From Cyanoderma ruficeps (lineage: Eukaryota > Chordata > Aves > Passeriformes > Timaliidae): 64,000 nucleotides of DNA. A program made the position numbers and the translations under genes. Positions 49,601 through 62,806 of this stretch are shown piece after piece. How positions within the stretch are numbered: the stretch's first letter is position 1; each line of letters begins with the position of its first letter. Below the pieces are notes generated by a model, which saw only the letters and a list, made by a program, of their open reading frames with translations, did not search any database and was not told the origin of the DNA. The stretch covers positions 9,704,399 to 9,768,398 of the forward strand of contig VZDJ01007747.1 in NCBI GenBank assembly GCA_008694505.1, read 5' to 3'.

Positions 49601-52600
49601 AAAGCTGTTACTTTCTTGCTCTTGCACAGAAGGAAGGTAAATTCCAAGTATCATTTTCCAGAAAAATTATAAATTTTTCATCCCTTTCTAATCTCTTTCA
49701 TTATTTTGATTCATTCCACCAACACCTCACAAATCTGTTCTGTCTGCTCAGCTTATTTTGGAATCAGTTCCTTACAGGAGAGTTAAAAGAACATGTGCAA
49801 ACACAGAGAGATAGGTATAAAGTGCCCACCTGAACCACCTCTGTAGAGACAGATCTGTAGTTTTGAACATAAGAGTATCCTGTGATCAGAAAGAGAAATA
49901 AATACCTTAATGTCAAAAATCACTGAATCACCTCTGGAGATTTACTTGCCTTATCTTTAAGTGCTTTGGCACTTTGTGAGAAAAAAAGCAAAATATTTTT
50001 GATTTTTTTCCTTCTGAAAAAGATATCTCCTTCAATATGATGGTGCAGAGGAAAGACAGTATGAAAACCATTTTTCCATGTTCGCATACAGCAATTTGTC
50101 TAACCTAGCCCACAAAAAGGCCAAATTGTTCTTGGAAATTACTCTCCTCTGATGCTTTTAGAAGGCATTTTCTTTGTAATGCAGAAAAGTCTGTCATGCT
50201 GAATCCTAAGCTCACAATTAGAGCTCCAGCAAAATGATGAGTATGTTGTGAGGGATGCTAGAATCCAGATATCAAAATTAAGTTGTGTAATTCTTCACAT
50301 CCTTTCAGTGACTATACCAGACATTTCCCCTGTTTTCTTCAGAAAATTTGGCCCTATTTGTGTGTATTTGTCAATCCACCTGTTCCTAGCAGTAACTCTG
50401 AACTTTATAATGAATTTCAATTGTATCGGTAGAGGAATGCAACCTCTTCTGAAGTTTTGTGAAAACACTGTTCAGTAGGGGTGAGGGAACCAAATTCTAT
50501 TTCCAGTTAAAAAAATAGAGCAGTTGAAACTCAACAGTCATTTATTCCAGTGGCCTAGCATTAGCCAAATAATACATCCAAACTTTGGACTCAGCCACGG
50601 GACAAACCATATTTTACTCAGCCAGTGGTTGTCTCAGAAAGGACCCCATGGCTTGAAATGTAGATGGAACAATTAGAGAGGAAATTAACTGTAAGTAAGT
50701 AGAAAAACAGAGACAAAAGGATCAGGGGAAAAAAAAAACCAACCCAGTTGTTTTATCTGCAGTGTTCACAGAACAAGTTGACATCCAGAGCATAATGCAA
50801 GTTTCTTTATCACTCAGTCACGCATTACTGAGACCAATGGACGTTTCATAATGTTTACTTATTTTAAAAATTTTATTGGAGAAATTCCTGTTAATTTCTT
50901 TATTTGAAAAACATTGTAGAAGTATTAGATTAAATAGACAGTTGGTAGGCCATCTACCCAAGCCTTTGCTCATTAAACGCAGGAATCGAAAGCTCCCTGA
51001 AATCAATAAAAATACTTCCATTGATGCTATCTCTGAAATTGGGATAAAATTCTCATAATAAGAATGTTAAGCAGTCCAAAATTGTCCCTGCTCTTCTCAA
51101 CTTACAAAAGGATTTCTGTCACTTTGTCACAATTTGTTTTACTTGTGTAGATGGGTTGGAGAGCTTTGTATTTAGAGAAATGATATTCAGTGAACATAAA
51201 CTCTTCTTCTGACATCACCAAGACAACCACAATGCAATTTGCACTTCTGTAGATTTAAGTTTGCCATGAAGAGCAATTTCTGCTCATCCCTGTAGTGAAC
51301 CATCTTAAGGCATGCAGAAGAAAGGTCATGAGATCATACCGGTAATTTTCTTACGCTTTCCAGAGCTTAGGGAAGCAAAAGATATTGCCTAAGTAAAACA
51401 GACATGGCCATAGACTCAAAACTGGTCAGCCTGATGTCGAGTCCAGTACTCTCTCACTATGTTCTTTCATATATTTCACCCATAGAGGCTGTAATGTACA
51501 ATAGCAAGTGAAGTGATTTTACACAGGCTTTTCTAGCAGAGTAATACAAAATGTATGGAAAACACAACACAGATGAAATACAGATGAGATCTGCATTACT
51601 GCCTTTCATGATATCCTCTCTGCTGCAGTGCTGGGCATCACAGGGAAAGAATTTATGGGTTTAAGTCAGCTCAAGCCATTTGTTTTTTTTCCAAATTATT
51701 TTGCTACCTTTTTAGTATTTATACTCTGAGTTGGGCTTAGACAGGTATCCACTCCCCTCATGCTGATCTGGCAAGTCAGAAAGACATTCACACTCTTTTA
51801 GTGAAGTCAGTGTAAACATTCATAGCACCAGTTGATAGCTACACTCAAATGTTGATAGCTACACTCAGTCTTGCTTTGTGTTGAGCTAAAATAAGCTTTC
51901 TTTGCAACAGCTGTGGTCAGCCACATCCTGCATTTTTCCCTGAACTCCATGGGCACACTGCTCCTGCTCAGCTCCACTGAGCATTCTTCTGTTACAGGGG
52001 TCAGTCACACCTGACTTCAGTAGAAATGAATGAAGTGAGATAGCAGTACATGTAACTACATTCAGGTGTTCAATCAATCCTAAAAATGCTCTGCTTCAAA
52101 AAGGGGATGGTAGAAATTCTCTAGCCAAAAATAACAGAAAGAAACAATCTATTCACATGTAGTTGCCTGTTCCCTGATCAAAATTCCATCTGTTGTGATT
52201 TCATTCAGTTACCAAATGCCTCTAACTGCTCTGCTCCCCCAGTTTGTGCAGCGATGAACACGGCTGCTAGCTCGATATTTCCTAGGCACATTTAGGCAGG
52301 GCAAGCCTGTATAATTTTGGAGGAAACATGATTTTACACCTTGGGCCCTAGGTTCTAAAAGCAGAACCCCAGCCTTCCTACTATAACATTTTTCTATGTA
52401 TTTCCTCAATTTCTTGAGGTATTTCCAGCAAAAACTATTGTAAGCACAAATGCTTCTAAAGTATGAAAAGATTGTGACAAATCTTTGCAAAAAAAAAAAA
52501 ACGCCTGCCCCAACATTCAAGATTATGTCTCAGTATAGGAGATCATTGTAAGTCTTGCTCAACAACTTACAACTATACCACCTTTCCTTCTCCCCAGATA

Positions 52601-55600
52601 AGTATATCAAAGGGCATTAGAGTGGTCATTTACTCAGAAAAATAAACCTCTTGCATTTTTGCATTACTTTAGAAGCAAGGTTTTCCTTCTCACCTGTTAT
52701 ATAGCATCTTGTTGCCACAGGACAGAAGTGCTGCTGACCCAAATACAGGCTACTACCTGGTGCACAAACACCAATTCACACACTGAGGTGAAGTATTTCT
52801 ATTTTTTAATTCTAGTTTGCACAGGGTAATGAGACATATTGTAACGCACAGCAGACCAGCTGCCTGATCATCAGAACTTTACAGAGTTAATACATTTCAA
52901 TAAGACACAGCATTCACTGGTTACAAATAGCATAACTTTTTTGTTAATTAGTAGTCAAACCCCTACTTACTAGCTATCCTTTTTTGCCTCTCCTGGTCAT
53001 CAGTCCACGAGTACAATTCTTACCTCCATTTGAGTCTGGGGTCTGCATTGGGTAGGTAGTCAATGTGTCAATGGTCATGAACTCCCACTGCCCAAATTAC
53101 CTTTCCTCCAGTTACTGCTCAGTTCTGCTGACTTCACTCCTGGTGCCTCTCATCCTGATGCCCCATTCATCTTGAGATTATCTTCCCTTTTCCCTTAAAA
53201 CAAAAGATTACCCAAGCATACAAGATTAACAATGACATTTCTTAATCATAACTGTCCAGCTCTAGCTTGATAAACACCTAAAAAAAAGAAATTTACTAGT
53301 TTGGTTTAAGTCTCAAGGTGCTCAGATCTTGAGGGGCTTCATATCAGTGCCCCCTGCCATCACAGTGCTAAGCACCCATCATCGCATAGCTCTGTGGATT
53401 GCCTGAACAGCACTTACTTCAGAGGGGTACAAACAGCACTGTCCATCCTAGAATCAATCCCTGGCACCACTGAACTGTCTACAGTAAGTTTCCTTGGGTT
53501 TGTCTTCCACGGCAAATATTGCATAGCACTCCCGTTCAGACACCAAATTATCAGAGTTCATCCCTAAAGATTTGGCCCAGACCTGCCAGAGCCCATATTT
53601 CAACAATTCAGTGAAAACAAGTGGAGTAAGTTTAATAAGTAATAAACGCCTTAACATTTTGAAATTAAGTGTATAAATAAAGGATGCTTCTGTGGGCTAG
53701 TCAAAGACAGAAACTATGAAAGAGATTGGAGAAAAAACTGACACAGGTTGTGACGGGATAAATCTTCCTAAGGGCAGCCTGTGTAAAAACTGTGAAGTAG
53801 CAAAGTACTTTCTTCAAGGTATGCCACCTTGCACCAACTCTGTGAGCTATGCCAGCAGTAAGATACCACTAGTTATGCAAAAATTCCTTCTGGGGACTCT
53901 GATAGCATGTATGCTGTGAACCCTGGGTCTCAGTTCACAGAACTGATGCACATCAGCAGAATGCTGAATTTGTGGAGAAACCCCTCTGAAAATCCAAACA
54001 TGAGGTACACTGAAATTCCTTATGAAAAATGTCTTCTGTGAGATGGAATATGAAGTACAAAGTGTACACTATAAGAAAACTGTAATCAATTTTATTCACT
54101 TTCATTCAAAAAAAAAGTTATACTGTACTGTGTCTTCTAAAAATTTTTACCTGAACCTTCATCTTTAATCTGGCTCTGTTTAAAAGCATCATGTTTTAGA
54201 TCCTGGATATGAGATAGGCATTTACTGGATAAGGTTTAATCTACTGATGGTGACCCTCAAATAATAAGACAGTGAATACTTTATCAAAGAGGTGTTCAAC
54301 AACTCTGCTGAACCAAGGTAGAATACAGTACATTCAAAAATCCATTAGTTTCCCAGGAATCACAAATGCTGTGTTGCCTTTTTTGGTCAAAAATTTACAA
54401 GTCTGCAAATCTGTATATTCAAAACTGTCTTTTCTATGATCAGTTCTTTCAATATATTTTTTGCAATTATGTACTCATGCAAAGTCCTTTTCTTCTTTGA
54501 CTGTTTCATGAATAAAGACATATATTCAGAAATTATTAATACTTACCTCCATTCAGACTGAGAGGTGATATATGCTTTGAAAACCACTTTTACTAATATT
54601 TTACTCCAAATACTGTGCAGGAATCCACTCTTAAAACATTCACTACGGTAATCACTTTTGTGAGATTTTAGTGCAACTATCATCAATACAGAAAAGATCA
54701 GTGATTCAGCTTTTCATTTTGTGACACCACAAACGTGGATGTGTGAAAGGGAATACTTTCAGATAACTAATCCTCACAGGAACTGAGCCTGTACAAAGCT
54801 GATGCAGAGATGGAGAGTCATCACCAGTATTTTAAATTAGATTCAAATAAATGCACACATCCTACATTTTCTTTTGCCTAACCTCCACCCTTCTGACCAG
54901 CAAGGGCTGTTATAAACTCTCAATTTCTGAAGCTAATATCTGTGGATCCCTATTCTACATATACATTAAGTGCCAAGTAAGGTCCAGGGCACACAGACAA
55001 TTCTCACATGAAAAGGAAGATGGGACGGAGCATATCTTAAGGATGAATCTGCAATTCATTTTAGATACAACAACATTTATCAATCTAAAAAAATTAGCTT
55101 AAGTGTCACTGCATCATCTATGGCCAATATTTATCTCCCTATTTCCAAAACACTTTTTTTCTCAGCAGTTTCCCAATTGGTTTATGAGGAAAAAGGCCCT
55201 ACATATTTTATGTTCAGCTGTGAAAGTTGGACCTTGTATTTAAATGACTAACAAACTGCAGAAGGATGTCAGTCTACCAATAAGTACTTTTTTGTGAACA
55301 GACATGCTGGTCTATTAGTACTTTTTAAAGTAACTCCTCCACAAATGTGAAATTTCTGACTATGCACTTTTCCTCACTTAGCCATGGACAATTTGTTCCT
55401 ACCTTCACCTTGTGAGTTCAAAGTAATGATCAAATGTATCAAGAAATGGTGTCTTCCTTCTCAGCTAAAATACACAACTCTTGTTTGATGCTTTTTTATT
55501 CCTCTGCTTAGACTTCAAGCCAGGCCACAGTGATCAGTGGCCATACACAAAACTTGTGTGTATGTCATCATGTATGAAGGCACAATGTACAAAACATTTT

Positions 55601-56539
55601 CAAGCGTATGTAAAGCAAGAAAGCAAACAAACAAATTAGCATAATCCATGTAAGTTCTGATTCTTTGAAGTAGCTGTAAAAATACCCCATTCATACTTAT
55701 AAAATATATCCTATTTTTCTTTGAAATGTAAATATAAAGTCAATGGTGTCATTTTAATTGGATGTAGTGAGTCAAGGAATCATCATAAAAGAGAACCTTT
55801 ATATTTGGTACATCAGGCAAAGCAGATAGAATTCTCAGGTGAACTAAAGAAGTCAACCAGGAGACAGAGCTAAGTATCTGTCAACCTCAGTTATTTTCTT
55901 CTGATTTACTGGTCTGTGATTCTATTAAAATTAGTTCTGTTCATTATTCACAAATTTATTTGAAAGAATAAGAAAAAATACATGAAATAAAGTATCACTG
56001 AGAATGACCTGACAACAATTTAATCAGTTACAAAGCAACTAGAAAAATTATGTTGCCTTCTACATGGCAATCTCAAAACAGTCTCACACTTGGCAGTAAC
56101 GTTACTGCTTTAATAAATCATCAGGTTTGTAAGCAACAAACCAGGATCTAATCCATCATTTTCTCATCAGTCCTTTCAAATTAGAAATAACATGAGGAAT
56201 AAATACTTAAGACTGTCAGGATACTATGGACGAACTTTAAAATCTAAAATAATATTTTTTAAAGGTTGTCAGAGGAATGCACATTTTAATGTAAATCCTC
56301 AGCATTTCCTTTTCCTATTCAGGCCTAACTCATGCTAGGGGCAACTTCCTCCAATACCGTCTGTCTTCCTATGGTTACGTGCAAGTTTAAGTTCTGTTTC
56401 ATAAATCAAAAACTTTACATCCTGCTCCCCATGAAGCAAAGGAAATTTAAAGTTATGATTGTTGGTTTGCAACAGAATTACATATATCATATTAAAAATG
56501 TTAAACATCTCAGTTAAAGTCTGCTTTTTCCTTTTGTAG
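46629..56539 (+). other. ANXA10: annexin A10 intron 1
   Basis: A 9.9-kb phase-0 intron from donor gtgagt to acceptor ttttgtag. It is AT-rich. No nested gene, RNA or clear mobile element was recognised. A 20-bp-period duplication lies at 51831-51867. The open frames inside it (for example 52209-52520 minus and 50248-50478 plus) show no domains and are taken as chance. Confidence 0.85.
51831..51867 (+). repeat. two-copy duplication, period 20
   Basis: The 17 bases gttgatagctacactca at 51831-51847 recur exactly at 51851-51867, with three bases between the copies. It is a local duplication within annexin A10 intron 1. Confidence 0.9.
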
Positions 56540-56621
56540 ACACAAGGAACGATTCTTCCTGCTCCAAATTTTAACCCTATAATGGATGCCCAGTTGCTAG
56601 GAGGAGCCCTACAGGGAATTA
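56540..56621 (+). CDS. ANXA10: annexin A10, coding exon 2
   Basis: This exon is 82 bases long and encodes residues 7-33, starting TQGTILPAPNFNP and running through MDAQLLGGALQGI, then one base of the next codon. The segment GTI-PAPNFNP-MDAQ is diagnostic for annexin A10. It covers the N-terminal tail and helix A of annexin repeat 1. The acceptor is ttttgtag (G at 56539) and the donor is gtgagt at 56622, giving a phase-1 junction that fits exon 3. The loop after helix A, which in most annexins holds the Gly-x-Gly-Thr of a type II calcium site, here reads Gly-Ile-Ser-Cys across the exon 2/3 join. This repeat is therefore not expected to bind calcium in the usual way. Confidence 0.97.
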
Positions 56622-58531
56622 GTGAGTATCTTGACTGATTCTAACACCAATTTCCTCTTTTTCAGAAAGCTCTCATAAAGCATTAGGCAAAATATAAATG
56701 CATAAAATTGTCACCACCTATCTGCAGATTCTTCAAGGAATCACAATAAGACACACTGATGATGTCCAAATAAATAATTTGCATTTACAGGAACTAAGAG
56801 TCGATCAAGATTAATCTAAAATCCTTACCAACACTTACAATAACTTCATTGAAAAAACAAGAAAAACAGAATTCTATGTTACATCACAAGAGTGAGGGCC
56901 AAGAAGTGAAAGGATTTTAGTTGTAACTTCAAGCGTTAAGAGCTACCAAGGTCTGCTAAGTCTCTTAATCAGTCATAAGAGATAAAAACAAATGGAGTAG
57001 AAAGTTTAAAGAATTCATTATCTCTGCAATTTTTCCTTTCAGTGTTTGTTCCAAAAAACTTTTGTTCACAAAAGCGTTTTTCCTAGTTCAGATTTTTGTA
57101 TCTTCCTATTGAACCTTGATGGTATTGCTGAGGGTAAAAATACGGATCTATTTTTTTTCTATCTGAAATGTTTTCCTCACTTTAAAACCATTTTCTGTAT
57201 CAGAGCTTTTATACCGCTTGGGCTTTTCACAAGACTGTACAGTACCAAATCTTGCATTCTGTTTTCAGTCTCTTTAATGAAAATGTGAGGACTCAGATTT
57301 AATATCAAATGAACCACAATAAGCATTATTCATCAAGGGGAATCTGAAGTATCTTTATGACCAAATTGGCTACAGATGAAAAGTTTTAAACACCTCCTTA
57401 CACTTCAAACAATACTTTTAAAGTAATATTGCTAACATGAAAACATAGAGATTATATTTTTCATTTAATACTCTAAGTACAATAACCTTAATTTTAATTT
57501 TCCTATCAAAGTACATGGAACAACGTAGTAATTTAAAGGACAATTGACAAAATAAACAGTTCAGCTTCAGAGGAGGTAAAGTCACCATATCCTTTACAGG
57601 CACTGACACTCTGACCCTCAATCTTGCACATGGCATTCATTCTTATGAGGATGTTCAGTCACCTCTGCTGTCCCACTGATACCAGTGGTACTACACAAGT
57701 GTATAAAATTTTATATTTATGTTTTATAATATTTCCTATATCTGGATCCTTCTCAGTTTTTACTACTGTAGAGACTACGAAAGCTGTAAAAATTCCTAGC
57801 GATAATTATTTTCTGAACAGTAAAAAGAAACCATTAATGTACAGCATCCCAACCCTTAGGATGCAAAAACTATTTTAAAGCTCAAAAATAATTTTCTGAA
57901 TATGCTAATAATATTATTTTTTCATAATCAATAATATTGATTCATTATAGAAGTTTACTAGCATGTTCTACCTATCAAGCAAACCATCATAGGTAACCTT
58001 TAATAAAATGCCCTTTGGAAATGGAGTAAAATACTATATTTTAAAACTTCATAACTTACTTTATACAGTTCCTCTGAAATTATAACAGTTTTTCAACAAA
58101 TAGTCTGACAGCAATTTGTCACCCCCATAAAAGAGATCCCTAATTCTTAACTGACAATTTAATCAATATCAACAGAACACACAAGTGCAACTTCCAAGGC
58201 TCAGCTACAAATCCTGCTACTGGACCCAGTTCTGAATCCAGGAAAGCCCCTATCTGTTTTATTGATGCTTTCAAATCCACTGAGCTTGTGAGAGGTGATG
58301 ATGCATCTGGTAATAACAGACTGCATCCCTTTTTGATGGTACTACACCAGCAAGTGCAAGATACATTACACACAATAAATATAACTGATGTTGGTAAATA
58401 TTAGTGGGATATTAATCTCTTGATCAATTTTTTCAAAAAATTGAATGCTATTAAACAAAACATCAACAATCACAAATGTAAGTAATTAACACCAGTGTGT
58501 TAATTTACAGTCTGTTTCATTTCCTTTCCAG
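56622..58531 (+). other. ANXA10: annexin A10 intron 2
   Basis: A 1.9-kb phase-1 intron with donor gtgagt and acceptor tttccag. It is AT-rich, and no repeat or nested gene was recognised. The open frames 57046-57288 and 57624-57878 are inside it and lack domains. Confidence 0.9.
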
Positions 58532-58626
58532 GTTGTGAAAAAGATGTGTTGATTGATATCTTAACTCAGCGTTGCAACTCGCAGCGGCTCATGATTGCTG
58601 AGGCCTACAGAGATATGTACAGCAGG
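58532..58626 (+). CDS. ANXA10: annexin A10, coding exon 3
   Basis: This exon is 95 bases long and encodes residues 34-65 (the first codon is split with exon 2), from SCEKDVLIDILTQRC to AYRDMYSR. It forms helices B and C of annexin repeat 1 and includes the conserved Ile-Leu-Thr-x-Arg motif and the Gln-Arg-x-x-Ile-x-x-x-Tyr motif shared by annexins. The acceptor is ttccag (G at 58531). The donor is gtatga at 58627, weaker than consensus but with the invariant GT. The phase is 0 at the 3' end. The predicted exon length matches what I recall for mammalian annexin A10. No stop or frameshift is present. Confidence 0.97.
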
Positions 58627-61600
58627 GTATGACAGAAACACTTTGTACTTTCATTTCTTCTTTCTCTCCTGTCTCCTGTGTAAGTGCCAGCCCTTCTCTC
58701 AGGTCAGCCACTGGAACCACAAGGCTGTCAGACAGCTGCCTGGTACAACAGGTTGGCACACAACTGTGCTCTTTGGCTATTGATACCTCTGATGGTATCA
58801 CGCTGTAATTTCTATAGCAGAAGTATTGTCTGCCTTACACAGAGTTAGAAAAGGACAGGAAAAGTTCCTTCTTCTCTAGTCCATTCTTCTCTACTGACCA
58901 ACCTAAAATTTCTGAACAGACTTATTTCTTCCTTTATGTGCTTATAGGAGGTTCTGAAATACATTTTTCAAGTTTCTGGAATAAATAATGAAATAGTATT
59001 GTAACCAAAGAAAAACACCATACAAAGAGTTACAGGCTTTTTTTCTTACTCACATAATGATTAACGTTCACATCTCAAGCACTGACATTCTCACACCTCA
59101 TTCCACATAATCCCATCTATACACTAAGCACAATACTCTTCTGAGCTGCTTAATGTTAAAGTTACGAATATTTGAAAGGTGTTAAAAAATTTAAGACATA
59201 AAAAGTTACTTTTTAAATAAAATGTATTTTATCTATACTTAGTCTATATAACACTGTAATTTTTGTTATCCGAGTTGTTAAACATACATAGAGAGAGAGA
59301 TTCTCTTTCTATTTCCCGATCTACTGCTGCTAACCAACTAACTATGGGAAAGTTGCAATGCCTGCATTTTCCTCAGTTGCTACAGCTATATAAGGACAAA
59401 AACAATACTAGTAACACCTTTTGCAAAATTCCTGTGAAAGTCATGAAAAGCACAATGTGAAACTAGATACTATTTGATTAAATTGACTAGACATGCCCTT
59501 CCCTTGAAAGAAGCCAGACAAACACTCATAACAAAATACAATTTTCTTCATTTCCTGAAGCCTATAAAACTAAGGGCTCACCGGAAAATTCCAAAGGCCA
59601 GTGTCTGCTTGCCATTGAATTGATCAGCAAGAGTGAGAACAATGAGTTTGCACAAATGCTACCACAGAGCCCTCTCTCTTCATTAGGGTTAACTAGAAAT
59701 GGTTCATTCAAAAACTCCACATTATATGGTGCTCTTACACCATCAGTTCATTAACCAGCAGAACAGTGTATCCTTTTCTTTGGGTAGCCAAAAAGTTATC
59801 TAGAGACAACCTTTGTGCCAGCTCTATACTGAAATACCTCAAAACTGCTGACCCCTGAATAAGCTCAAACACCCATTTACTGCCTTAGATCTGGAGGAAA
59901 AAGAGCTGGATTGAATCAGTGTAGTGGGTTGATTTTGTGTCATCTCCAGGAGATCAATAACTTTATTTGAACTGTTAGAAAAAATGAAACACACAATAAT
60001 TGTAGTATTATAGATGTAGCCTTGAATGAATAAGTATATTTCATAGAGACCATTAAAGAACAATAACTGAATCACAGCTGTCCACCTTCCAAAGGCTGTG
60101 ACAATGACTGAAATCAGTTCACCTAAATTATTAAACCTGTTTTTTCTATTGAGGTATTCATTAGGTTACCATCACACCTGCAAACCACACAAGTTCAGTG
60201 TTTAATCCATGCAATATTCCTGAGTTTTAATGTTAGTTATAGAAAACTGAAGTATGTCAAGCTACCCAAAGGTGCCTGTGACATGAAGCACCCAAGCCCA
60301 TTCTTTCCTAGTGTTCATTTATCTCCTTCATCACTGGACAGTCCTTCTCTACTCCATCCACAGCATCTGGCTGGTTTGTTTTAACCTTTTCTCTACAGTG
60401 TATCTACTGGACCTATCACTTTAACAGGGGAAAATATTTAAAAGCTTTGTATCATGTTTTTTATCTTTAATTTCTGCTCTCTGATGCATGAAGACGATCT
60501 AGAGATAATACAGTATCATAATAAAGAATTGACAAATGTCCTTCAAGAATGCAGTTATTTCATATTCACAGAGAACAATTATTGACTTACTCTCAACTAA
60601 TCTCATTGGCCTTTCTTTTCAAATTAAAAAAAAATCAGTAAGTTCTATGAAAACACATCACGTTTAAATTCATACATCTTTTAGCCATATGAGTCAACAT
60701 GAAGTGCTATAAAGCCATTGGACACAGACCTAAAGACCTAGAAGAAAGAAAAAAGCCAAAGAAAACCTCAGATGTCCTTTTTAAGAATCTCAGTCTCTAA
60801 AGCTATGAATCATAATAGAAGGGAAAGGCAAGAAAACTGTTTTCATATTCCAACAATGGGCTCCAGAATATTCTAAAAATCATGGAACATACTCCAATAC
60901 ACCCACAATTTTAACTCAAATGATTTCATTAAGCACTGGGTAGACTTTACAGTGCAAGATTCATCATGACACTCTTGACAGTTTCTAAAAAAACCCCACC
61001 AATAATGTGATGTATCTTGCCTTGAATTGCTCCAGTTTTTGCTTTGAAGGATAATTTAGCACACATTGCACTTCCCTGGCTGTAATTTGTCCCACTGGTT
61101 ACATGGCATTGAGCAAATGAACCATTTGGCAACCCCAGTTTATGAGTGGTAAACACCACAGGACAGAGAAGAGACGTGGCAAGGCAACAGCAGTTTTAAC
61201 CTCAGATCAGTTTATGGTAAACCTGTTGGTCCAACCCTTTTCCCTCTTTATTTCACTTCAATCTGATCAATATGGTAGCGACTATGCCCATTCATTAAAC
61301 AAAAGTAAACTGGGACACATTAGAAGGAGAGAAATATTTTAAAAAAGACCTGAACTAGCTGCATGATTCAGACATACAGAGAAGTTTTAAGATTCCTTCT
61401 TACAATTAGCCCTCAAGGATTTCTTACAGCAAAGATGATTAGGAAATTAAAATAATGACAACTTTGAGTTGTTTTTTCTTATTTCCAATACTTCCCTTAG
61501 TTCTGATTGCTGAAGTAATTCTTAAGTAGTATCCATTTGTACTATTAATCTATTAATCCATTTTCCCACAGGCATGTTGTCAGAAGTAAAATGTCTTAAT

Positions 61601-62692
61601 GTATTAATTTCTACTCCATGTGTGATTTAGTGGTTGTCAAATGAATCTAAAGTGCATTCACTGAAGACAATGTATGTTTCTTCCTCATACATTTAATTTT
61701 TAATATGCATATGTCATCCTTCATTGCTACTCTAGCTATTAAATTAATTATATTCAGAAATGTATCAAAATCAAAGTATAGGCCTGAAAAAATACAGCTC
61801 TGGAAACATAATTTATATAATGGGAACTGTTTCTGGCATGCCTTTCAACTCAGACATAGACTAGAACATATCTTACAGGTATCTAGTGCTGCACACAAAA
61901 TACTTAAAAAAAAAAAAAAAAGATTGCACAAGTGTCCTCAATCAGGAACAGGAAACATCAATAGTAAGATAACGAGCTTTTGGCATTTGCAGTGTTTTGA
62001 AGGATGTTAGTAGGAATGGGGAGAATGGGGAGGAAACTCTGATCCCTTACTCAGCTATCTGGCAAGAAAGAACAGAGAAATATGAGGAGAACAAAGGGGG
62101 TTCCATGTTATTAATCCAGCATCTATCAAAAGTAGTGAATTCAGTTTGAATGTAAAGCATAACTAAATTAAAGCACATAACCTTCCAGCTATCCAAAGCT
62201 GATATTTTTATGTACTAGAAGCAATACAGATGATTTTTCTTAAATTACTCACCTGGTAGCACTGAAAAAAATCAAAAGAAACCACCTGTGTTTTATAAGA
62301 TTCATCTTCCAAAGGTGCTTACCTCTCTTGGATTCACACAGGGAGTATGCTAAGGGAAGTTGCAGATGTTCTGCTGTGATATTCAGTTTTCCAAAGCTTT
62401 AAGTAATAGTTGCACTTAAACATCTGCATTTTATTCTCTGTTCTAACAAACCAAAAACCAGCAATCCATTGTGGCCTACTGGCTTGTACACCTATTTTTA
62501 TCTTGCTCATACTAGTAGAAAAAGCATGTACTATTTAAAAGAATTTTTTTTTTTTACTTCATTTTAGCCAGAATTCATCTTTGACAGTTCATCCTTAATC
62601 ATTTACAGAGAAAACTGCGGATAATTTTTAAGCTGTCTTAATGTGTGACTACAGAGATAAACCTGTCTGTGCATTTTCTCTTTGTTTTCAAG
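58627..62692 (+). other. ANXA10: annexin A10 intron 3
   Basis: A 4.1-kb phase-0 intron with acceptor tttcaag. It is AT-rich and contains an A16 tract at 61906-61921. No mobile element or RNA gene was recognised. The frames 59263-59460, 61142-61342 and 61705-62010 are regarded as chance. Confidence 0.88.
61906..61921 (+). repeat. A16 homopolymer tract in intron 3
   Basis: Sixteen uninterrupted adenines. No retropseudogene body was recognised upstream of it. Confidence 0.9.
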
Positions 62693-62806
62693 GATCTGAT
62701 AACAGACCTAAAAGAGAATCTCTCTCATCACTTTAAAGAAGTTATGGTTGGCTTGATGTATCCACCAGCTTCCTACGATGCCCATGAGCTTTGGCATGCC
62801 TTGAAG
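62693..62806 (+). CDS. ANXA10: annexin A10, coding exon 4
   Basis: This exon is 114 bases long and encodes residues 66-103, from DLITDLKENLSHHFKEV through the diagnostic GLMYPPASYDAHELWHALK. It completes annexin repeat 1 (the Asp-Leu-x-x-Asp-Leu-Lys helix D/E part), the inter-repeat linker with Tyr-Pro-Pro, and helix A of repeat 2. The acceptor is ttttcaag (G at 62692) and the donor is gtaatc at 62807, phase 0 at both ends. The family continues with a Gly-x-Gly-Thr-Asp-Glu loop of repeat 2 in the next exon, which is not found before 64000. The gene is therefore cut by the window end. The reading frame is intact in all exons seen, so this looks functional. Confidence 0.97.

Noticed and set aside
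52209..52520. 103-codon minus-strand frame in annexin A10 intron 1
   Set aside because: No domain, no supporting splice sites, and it begins next to an A tract in AT-rich intron DNA. Most likely a chance frame.
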